Positions 42,142 through 47,333 of a stretch of 47,333 nucleotides of DNA are shown here, piece after piece. Under the pieces are notes generated by a model. The model worked only from the letters and a program-made list of their open reading frames with translations, searched no databases and was not told the origin of the DNA. Both the position numbers and the translations under genes were made by a program. Location of the stretch: positions 1 to 47,333 of the forward strand of contig JAFSEB010000037.1 of NCBI GenBank assembly GCA_017435905.1. Reading direction: 5' to 3'. Each line of letters starts with the position of its first letter. Position 1 is the first letter of the stretch. The DNA is from Clostridia bacterium (lineage in GTDB: Bacteria; Bacillota; Clostridia; Christensenellales; CAG-138).

Positions 42142-43401
42142 TTAAAGGCCGAGGGAAGCGATGGCATCAAAGATGATGTCCATGCCCTTCTTCAGGGTCT
42201 CATCATCGGTGGTGAGGGCGGGCATGAGCTTCAGCACGCAGTCTTCACGGCCGGCAAGCTCGATGACCAGGCCGCGTTCGTAGCAGGCCTTGCTGGCACG
42301 CTTGGCGGTGCCGGCAGGATACTTGGCGAAGTCGATACCCCAGATGAGGCCGAGACCACGGTATTCAAGATCGAGACCGGACTTGGCGATACCTTCCTTC
42401 AGGCACTCTTCCACGATGGCGCCCTTGCGGCGGGTCTCAGCTTCGATGTTGTTGTTGAGCATGAACTCAAGGCCGGCCTTGGCGGCGACCATGGCGGGCT
42501 GGAAGCCACGGAAGGTGCCGTTGTGCTCTCCGGGGCTCCAGATGTCGAGCTCGGGCTTGAAGAGGGTCAGCGCAAAGGGCATACCCATGCCGCCGATGGA
42601 CTTCGCCATGCAGAAGATGTCAGGCTTGATGCCTGCACGCTCGAAGGCGAAGAAGGTGCCGGTACGGGCACAGCCGACCTGGATCTCGTCGATGATGAAG
42701 AGCATATCGTGCTTCTTGCACAGCTCGGCAGCACGCTGCAGCCACTCATCGCTCAGGGCATAGATGCCGCCTTCTGCCTGGGTGGTCTCCACGATCAGGG
42801 CAGCGGGCTTATCGATACCGCTGTGGTCATCGGAGAGGATGGTGTCCATGTACTTGATGGTGTCAAGCTCGGGGAACATGTAGGGAGCGGGGATGTGGGT
42901 GCAGTTCTCGAGGGTGACGCCGGCACCCTTGCGGGCAGCCTCATCGGTGGTGAGGGACAGAGCGCCGAGGGTCATGCCATGGAAGCAGCCCATGAGCGCA
43001 AAGATGTTGTTGCGCTTCTTGACCTTGCGGGCGAGCTTGAGGGCGGATTCGATGGAGTTGGCACCCGTGGGGCCGGGGAACATGATCTTGTAATCAAGAC
43101 CACGGGGCTTGAGGATGTTCTCCTGGAAATATTCGATGAAGTTGGCCTTGCTCTCGGCGAACATATCGAGGGAATGAACGATGCCGTCATTCTGGAGGTA
43201 TTCGATGACGCTGTTCTTGATGTAATCGTTGTTGTGGCCGTAGTTAACGCTGCCGGCGCCGCAGAAGAAGTCGATGTAGTCCTTGCCATCCACGTCGGTC
43301 AGGATGGAGCCCTTGGCGGTCTTGAAGATGGTGGGGAACTTGCGGCAATAGCTGCGGACTTCACTTTCGTAGGTTTCAAATACTTTCTGGTTCTGGCTCA
43401 T
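42142..43401 (-). CDS. ectB: Diaminobutyrate-2-oxoglutarate aminotransferase, EctB family
   Basis: The 419-residue class III aminotransferase reads YIDFFCGAGSVNYGHNN, FPGPTGANSIESALKLAR and the PLP lysine in FCMAKSIGGMGMPFALTL. Full-length similarity to EctB is clear by eye. EctB makes L-2,4-diaminobutyrate from aspartate semialdehyde and glutamate. It lies between lysC and asd, which supply that substrate. No ectA or ectC is found nearby, so ectoine is not the obvious product. Confidence 0.9.
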   Translation of the reverse strand: MSQNQKVFETYESEVRSYCRKFPTIFKTAKGSILTDVDGKDYIDFFCGAGSVNYGHNNDYIKNSVIEYLQNDGIVHSLDMFAESKANFIEYFQENILKPRGLDYKIMFPGPTGANSIESALKLARKVKKRNNIFALMGCFHGMTLGALSLTTDEAARKGAGVTLENCTHIPAPYMFPELDTIKYMDTILSDDHSGIDKPAALIVETTQAEGGIYALSDEWLQRAAELCKKHDMLFIIDEIQVGCARTGTFFAFERAGIKPDIFCMAKSIGGMGMPFALTLFKPELDIWSPGEHNGTFRGFQPAMVAAKAGLEFMLNNNIEAETRRKGAIVEECLKEGIAKSGLDLEYRGLGLIWGIDFAKYPAGTAKRASKACYERGLVIELAGREDCVLKLMPALTTDDETLKKGMDIIFDAIASLGL

Positions 43402-43442
43402 GACAATGATTCCTTTCTCCGTTTTTGATTCCGTTTTTTGGT

Positions 43443-44417
43443 TTAATGAAAAATATCGTATAATGCACGGACAGCGTCGGCCGCTTCCGTTTCCTTCACC
43501 TCAGCACGGAGCACATCGCCCTCTTTGGCGATGTCCGCACCGGGGAGCGCCGCCTTCGCTTTGCTGACGGCTTCCTCCGTAACGGGGTGGGAGACCACCG
43601 TAACGGCGGCCATGGGTTCCTCCCCGGGAAGGCCCTTTTTGAGGGCAAGGCCCACAAGCCCTGCAGGCTTGGGATCAAGGTGTACGATGGCGGTACCGGG
43701 ATCGCTGTCGAAGGTGGAGCGCACCCACACGGGAACGCCGAAGCCCACGCCGGTCCTGACCGCACGGGGATGGATGATCCCTGCGCCGTTTTCCGCAAGG
43801 GTGAGCATATCCTCCGCATCCACTTCCTTGAGGAAGCGTGCTTCCTTTACGATACGGGGGTCCGTTTCCGCAATGCCGGGCACATCGGTGTAGATGTATA
43901 CGCCCCTGGCGCCGAGATAGCCGCCGATGGCAACGGCGGAGGTGTCGCTGCCGCCACGGCCAAGGGTGGTCATATCGCAATTTTCGCTGATGCCCTGGAA
44001 GCCGGTGATGACGGGCACATAGCCCTCCTCCACCGCCTTGATGACACGGCCGGTATCCATGCCGGTGATCTCCGCCGCATTGTACACGCCGTCCGTTTTG
44101 ATGCCGGCGGTCATGCCGTTCATGGGCATGGCTTTCACGCCTTCCTGTTCAAGGGAATCCGCAAACACGCAGGCGGAGATGGTCTCGCCGCAGGTCATGA
44201 GAAGATCCCTTGTACGGGGGGCGGATTCGCCTGCCGGGCGAACGAGGCTTAGAAGCGTATCCGTTGCATAGGGTGCGCCCTTGCGGCCCATGGCGCTTAC
44301 CACCGCCACCACGCCGTAACCTTCTTTGAGGATGTTTTTGATCTGGCCGATGGCTGCGGTACGGGCACGTTCATCCGCAACGGAGGTGCCGCCGAATTTG
44401 ACTACAATGATTTCCAT
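43443..44417 (-). CDS. Aspartate kinase with a single ACT domain
   Basis: In this 324-residue protein the catalytic domain (about 1-250) has VKFGGTSVAD at the N-terminus, TLGRGGSDTSAVA and YTDVPGIAETDPRIV. Beyond it only about 65 residues remain (GLVGLALKKGLPGEEPMAAVTVVS...), enough for one ACT domain, while common aspartokinases have two and about 400-450 residues. It may therefore respond differently to lysine or threonine. It heads lysC-ectB-asd and is divergent from the PucR gene. RBS AAGGAAC. Confidence 0.9.
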   Translation of the reverse strand: MEIIVVKFGGTSVADERARTAAIGQIKNILKEGYGVVAVVSAMGRKGAPYATDTLLSLVRPAGESAPRTRDLLMTCGETISACVFADSLEQEGVKAMPMNGMTAGIKTDGVYNAAEITGMDTGRVIKAVEEGYVPVITGFQGISENCDMTTLGRGGSDTSAVAIGGYLGARGVYIYTDVPGIAETDPRIVKEARFLKEVDAEDMLTLAENGAGIIHPRAVRTGVGFGVPVWVRSTFDSDPGTAIVHLDPKPAGLVGLALKKGLPGEEPMAAVTVVSHPVTEEAVSKAKAALPGADIAKEGDVLRAEVKETEAADAVRALYDIFH

Positions 44418-44557
44418 ACGGTATGTTCCTTTTCATGTCCGGAAACGGCCGTGTTTTCACAGCAGACCAGGCGGCTTTCACCCTGCGGTCATACGTATTC
44501 CGTGAATATGCCATTTTTGTTATGGTTATTGTATCTCTTTTTCATACACTTCTGCTA
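44418..44557. promoter_or_regulatory. Divergent regulatory region between lysC and pucR genes
   Basis: The nonamer ATTGTATCT occurs at 44528-44536 and again at 44590-44598, each followed by a TATGA or CATAC segment. They may be binding sites for the PucR-type protein. A convincing minus-strand promoter for the aspartokinase gene was not found. Confidence 0.35.
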
Positions 44558-44587
44558 TAGACAATTTATATGATTTATGTTTATAAT
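44558..44587 (+). promoter_or_regulatory. Promoter of the PucR-type regulator
   Basis: TAGACA (44558-44563), 18-base spacer, TATAAT (44582-44587), about 33 bases before the start codon. Confidence 0.6.
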
Positions 44588-44619
44588 GCATTGTATCTTG
44601 TATGAGGAGGCTTTGTCAA

Positions 44620-46182
44620 ATGAACAGCAATGCCTTTACTTTAAAGGATTTTCTCGCACTCCCCGAATATTCCGAAAGACAGCTTCTCACAAAGGTGGAA
44701 GACCCCTCTTCCATCGAATTGAAACATATTGGCGTAAGCGAAGGCCCCGTCAGCGACTTTATCCGCCAGGGTGAAATGGTGCTTACCACCGCCATGGGCT
44801 GCCGTGACAGCGAACACTTCCTGCAGTTCCTTACGGAGCTGCACCGGGGCGGTGCGGCGGCGGTGGCCGTCACCTTTGACGATGCGGATGTTTCCGCCGT
44901 GCCCGAATCCGGCATCCGCTATGCAACGGATGTGGGGATGCCCCTTATTTGGCTTCCCTGGGAATACCGCTTTGCGGAGATCGTGGAAACGGTGCTCGAC
45001 CGCATCCGCAGCACCCAGAGCCGTGAATCCAAGGTCTGGGAGGATTTCCAGCGCAGGCTGCTGGAGATCTACCTGCAGAAAGGCAGCATCACCCATGCGG
45101 CGGAGTCCATATCCCGGCAGCTTGGGTGCCGCATCGCCCTCTGCGATGCTTCCGGCCGTGTGCTGGCGGATACCGCAGGAAAGCTCAGCCGGGGCACCGT
45201 GCTCTCGGAGGATGTCCGCTTCGATCCGGAGCAGGGCTTCCACCTGTTCACCCGGGTGGATTCCCAGAACAGGGAGCTTGGCGAAGTGCTCTGCGCCCGT
45301 GCGGAGATGGACCTTGAGCGGCTTGAAAAGCTGCATCCCTATGCTTCCTACCTCGCCCTGCCGCTGCTGCTTTGGTTCGACAGGGATGAGCTGACCCTCA
45401 GCGCCCGTGCCCGCCGTGCGGACGATACCATCTGGGCATTTTCCATGGGCCGCTTTGACGGCTCGGTAGAAGCCCTTGCCATGGCAAGGCAGATCGGTCT
45501 TCGGCCGGAGCGCCCCCACCTTTGCCTTGCGGCAAGGCTCCGCTTCGGCGGCAATGCGCCGGATGAATGGCTTTTTGAGCACGGCAGCCAGCTCAACACC
45601 ATCCTCCCCCGCCTTTGGCCCGGCGGCATGATCGCCCTCAGGGGGGATCAGTTGACCGCCTTCACCCCGAAGCTCGATGAGGCGGAATCCATGGTGCGTG
45701 AGCTTTCCCGCCGCCTTGGCGATGAATATCCCGGCCTTGTCTGCTCCTGGGGCATCAGCGAACCGGGCACGGTAGAGCAGTTCGGTGCGCTTTCCGTACA
45801 CGCACGCCTTTGCGCAGACCTTGCGCAGCTGGAAGGAAGGCTTTTCTTCCGCCAGCGTGAGGGCGACCTTTACCGCCTGCTTTCGGGCGGCTTTACGGGC
45901 CATGCGGCACGGGAGATCATCGGCCGGTGGACACGCCCCCTCAAGGAGTACGATGCCGCCCACAAGGCGGATCTGCAGAAGATCCTGCTTGCCTACTTCA
46001 AGCACGGCTGCAACGCCAGCGAGACCGCCCGTGCGCTGCACTTCCACAGGCAGAGCCTACTTTACAAGCTGGCCCGTGCGGAGGAGCTTCTCGGCATCAC
46101 CCTGACGAACCACGAGGAGGCTTTGACGCTGGAGCTTTGCCTGCGGGCCCTTGAATACGAAAACATCACCTTCGTCAGCTGA
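44620..46182 (+). CDS. PucR-family transcriptional regulator
   Basis: In this 520-residue protein the N-terminal PucR-type sensing domain (about 10-130, with GEMVLTTAMGC and GMPLIWLPWEYRF) is followed by a central region and a C-terminal helix-turn-helix (about 455-515, ILLAYFKHGCNASETARALHFHRQSLLYKL). The family controls nitrogen-compound and amino-acid metabolism. The ATG at 44620 follows GAGGAGG at 9 bases. Divergent position suggests that it regulates lysC-ectB-asd; ligand unknown. Confidence 0.88.
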   Translation: MNSNAFTLKDFLALPEYSERQLLTKVEDPSSIELKHIGVSEGPVSDFIRQGEMVLTTAMGCRDSEHFLQFLTELHRGGAAAVAVTFDDADVSAVPESGIRYATDVGMPLIWLPWEYRFAEIVETVLDRIRSTQSRESKVWEDFQRRLLEIYLQKGSITHAAESISRQLGCRIALCDASGRVLADTAGKLSRGTVLSEDVRFDPEQGFHLFTRVDSQNRELGEVLCARAEMDLERLEKLHPYASYLALPLLLWFDRDELTLSARARRADDTIWAFSMGRFDGSVEALAMARQIGLRPERPHLCLAARLRFGGNAPDEWLFEHGSQLNTILPRLWPGGMIALRGDQLTAFTPKLDEAESMVRELSRRLGDEYPGLVCSWGISEPGTVEQFGALSVHARLCADLAQLEGRLFFRQREGDLYRLLSGGFTGHAAREIIGRWTRPLKEYDAAHKADLQKILLAYFKHGCNASETARALHFHRQSLLYKLARAEELLGITLTNHEEALTLELCLRALEYENITFVS

Positions 46183-46258
46183 ATCGTTACAGTTTGTTTT
46201 CAGCTTTCCGCCGCAAAAGATGCTATACTGTTCTCATCAAAACAGGAGCTTCCTTTGC

Positions 46259-46954
46259 ATGGCACGAACGAAAAAACCTTTATGCAAAAGAAAGCGCCTC
46301 CTTCTGTGGGCGCTTTCTTTGTTTGCCGTTTTGGCGGCGCTGCCCTTTCTTATCAGCGGTTATGTGAAGCTGAGCGTGAAAAGCCGCATCCTTTCGCCGG
46401 AGGAAGCCGCCGGCAGCGGTTATGACTGCATCCTTGTGCTTGGCGCAGGCGTTTGGGGCGAGGGTGAGAACGCCCGCCCCAGCCACATGCTGGAGGACAG
46501 GCTTCTGACCGCCATCCCCCTTTACGAAAGCGGCGCCGGCAAAAAGCTGCTGATGAGCGGCGACCACGGCACAACGGATTACGACGAGGTGAACGTGATG
46601 CGTTCTTTTGCCCTTGAAAAAGGCGTGCCCTCCGAGGACGTCTTTATGGACCACGCCGGCTTTTCCACCTATGAAAGCCTGTACCGGGCAAGGGATGTGT
46701 TCCGGGCGGAAAAGGTGCTCATCGTCACGCAGGGATACCACCTGTACAGGGCGCTGTATGTGGCAAAAGCCCTGGGGCTTGATGCCGCAGGCGTGGCTGC
46801 CGACCTTCGCCCCTACCGTGGGCAGCGCTATTACGACCTTCGCGAGGTGCTTGCACGCTGCAAGGATGCGGCAATGTGCACCGTAAAGCCCCTTCCCACC
46901 TATCTTGGAGACCCCATCCCCATTTCCGGCAGCGGCGAAGCCACCCTTGGCTAA
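46259..46954 (+). CDS. SanA/YdcF-like DUF218 membrane protein
   Basis: The 231-residue product has a basic N-terminus, one membrane helix (LLLWALSLFAVLAALPFLIS) and a DUF218 domain outside: CILVLGAGVWGEG, LMSGDHGTTDYDEVNVM, and VTQGYHLYRALYVAKALGL. Similar proteins (SanA) influence envelope permeability to vancomycin in E. coli, though the biochemical activity is not known. The ATG at 46259 has AGGAG 10 bases upstream and a TATACT box about 30 bases before. The upstream frame extension lacks support. Confidence 0.85.
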   Translation: MARTKKPLCKRKRLLLWALSLFAVLAALPFLISGYVKLSVKSRILSPEEAAGSGYDCILVLGAGVWGEGENARPSHMLEDRLLTAIPLYESGAGKKLLMSGDHGTTDYDEVNVMRSFALEKGVPSEDVFMDHAGFSTYESLYRARDVFRAEKVLIVTQGYHLYRALYVAKALGLDAAGVAADLRPYRGQRYYDLREVLARCKDAAMCTVKPLPTYLGDPIPISGSGEATLG

Positions 46955-46970
46955 GAAAGGAGCACCCCAT

Positions 46971-47180
46971 ATGCCCCATATCGAGATCAAAATGTACCCC
47001 GGCAGAAGCCGTGAACTGAAACAGGCCCTTGCGGAGAAGGTTTGCCTTGCCTGTGCGGAGGCGCTCGCCCTTCCAAAAAGCGAGGTGAGCGTTTCCATCA
47101 AGGATGTGGCACCCGAAAACTGGGCCGCCGCCGTTGCCCATATTGCCGATGCGGATATGTTCATCGGCACGAAGGATTGA
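46971..47180 (+). CDS. 4-Oxalocrotonate tautomerase-like protein (PptA type)
   Basis: The 69-residue product reads MPHIEIKMYPGRSRELKQ at the N-terminus; removal of Met exposes the catalytic Pro1 of the tautomerase superfamily. The rest fits the short beta-alpha-beta unit of PptA/4-OT enzymes. AGGAG lies 9 bases before the ATG. It follows the SanA-like gene after 16 bases. Confidence 0.85.
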   Translation: MPHIEIKMYPGRSRELKQALAEKVCLACAEALALPKSEVSVSIKDVAPENWAAAVAHIADADMFIGTKD

Positions 47181-47195
47181 CGGAAGCGAGCAAGT

Positions 47196-47333
47196 GAATT
47201 GTCAAACTAAGTGCAACAGTTCGCGAGTTCAAAGTTCCAAAGCGACTGAGCAGAATGGAAATTAAGAACCTTACGAGGCCTGGCGTTGATCAACGCCAGG
47301 TTCTTGTTTAGAGTGGCCTGTGCCACACGGGAA
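47196..47333. mobile_element. Possible end of an IS30-family element, cut by the window edge
   Basis: ATTGTCAAACTAAGTGCAAC and the following AGTTCGCGAG resemble the terminal inverted repeat of IS30-type elements (GTCAA..GCAACAGTT). The remaining bases up to the window end have no gene. The transposase, if present, lies outside. Confidence 0.35.
47279..47300. terminator. 22-bp perfect palindrome near the right end
   Basis: CCTGGCGTT, GATC, AACGCCAGG form a 9-bp stem (11 bp without loop), flanked by AAGAACC and GGTTCTT that can extend the stem; TTCTTGTTT follows on the plus strand. It could terminate the SanA-pptA transcript or block read-through into the putative IS. Confidence 0.5.

Overview
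The window looks like a chromosomal segment of a strictly anaerobic Gram-positive bacterium of class Clostridia (Bacillota). The reasons are: an NAD-linked trimeric [FeFe]-hydrogenase, a sensory [FeFe]-hydrogenase, a lysine-to-butyrate fermentation operon, Bcd/EtfAB, a LytR-CpsA-Psr protein, SigA-type promoters and strong AGGAGG ribosome-binding sites. Most of the segment is GC-rich; one stretch (about 11.0-14.3 kb) is clearly AT-rich. No ribosomal RNA or CRISPR array is present. Genus cannot be fixed from the sequence alone.

Layout. 1-2.2 kb: a 110-bp hairpin element, an aldo/keto reductase with ferredoxin tail and a CatA-like acetyltransferase. 2.3-6.5 kb: hydCBA (minus strand), the electron-bifurcating type of [FeFe]-hydrogenase, with a divergent LysR regulator and a cluster of CTATAGAT operator-like repeats between them. 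7.8-11.0 kb: a putative H2-sensing module made of a small [2Fe-2S] thioredoxin-like protein, a PAS-containing group C [FeFe]-hydrogenase and a SpoIIE/PP2C-type phosphatase, ended by a 67-bp palindrome that looks like two IS3/IS150-type ends back to back. 11.0-14.3 kb: an AT-rich three-gene island (PD-(D/E)xK-like nuclease, small helical protein, possible HEPN-like protein) directly downstream of a tRNA-Ala(GGC) gene. 14.4-18.9 kb: a housekeeping operon (methyltransferase, hslO, TPR protein, rlmL-like methylase). 19-21.5 kb: LCP protein, lipoprotein and a peptidoglycan-binding-like protein. 21.5-25.4 kb: citrate-lyase accessory genes (citD, citC, fused citXG) without the catalytic subunits citE and citF, divergent from a TetR gene with a 26-bp perfect palindrome between them. 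25.4-28.2 kb: hydrolase, flavoprotein, DUF2461 and acyl-ACP thioesterase genes.

28.3-40.9 kb is the metabolic core: kal-kce-kdd-kamA-kamD-kamE-bcd-etfB-etfA, the lysine fermentation pathway ending in butyryl-CoA formation, preceded by kamB-kamC (reactivase of lysine 5,6-aminomutase). A well-formed SigA promoter, a lysine riboswitch and an intrinsic terminator lie immediately upstream of kal. Several strong intercistronic hairpins without U-tracts separate the modules. 41.0-46.2 kb: lysC-ectB-asd, a complete route from aspartate to L-2,4-diaminobutyrate without ectA or ectC, divergent from a PucR-type regulator. The right end carries a SanA/YdcF-like protein, a 4-oxalocrotonate tautomerase-like protein and what may be one end of an IS30-family element.

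The parts fit together. Lysine fermentation yields reduced ferredoxin and NADH through Bcd-EtfAB, HydABC can discharge both as H2, and the sensory hydrogenase and LysR protein next to hydCBA are placed to adjust gene expression to H2 or redox state. The strongest candidates for new biology are the lysine riboswitch controlling a catabolic operon with ambiguous sign, the ectoine-less diaminobutyrate cassette with a one-ACT aspartokinase, the AT-rich tRNA-linked island and the phosphatase-coupled hydrogenase sensor.
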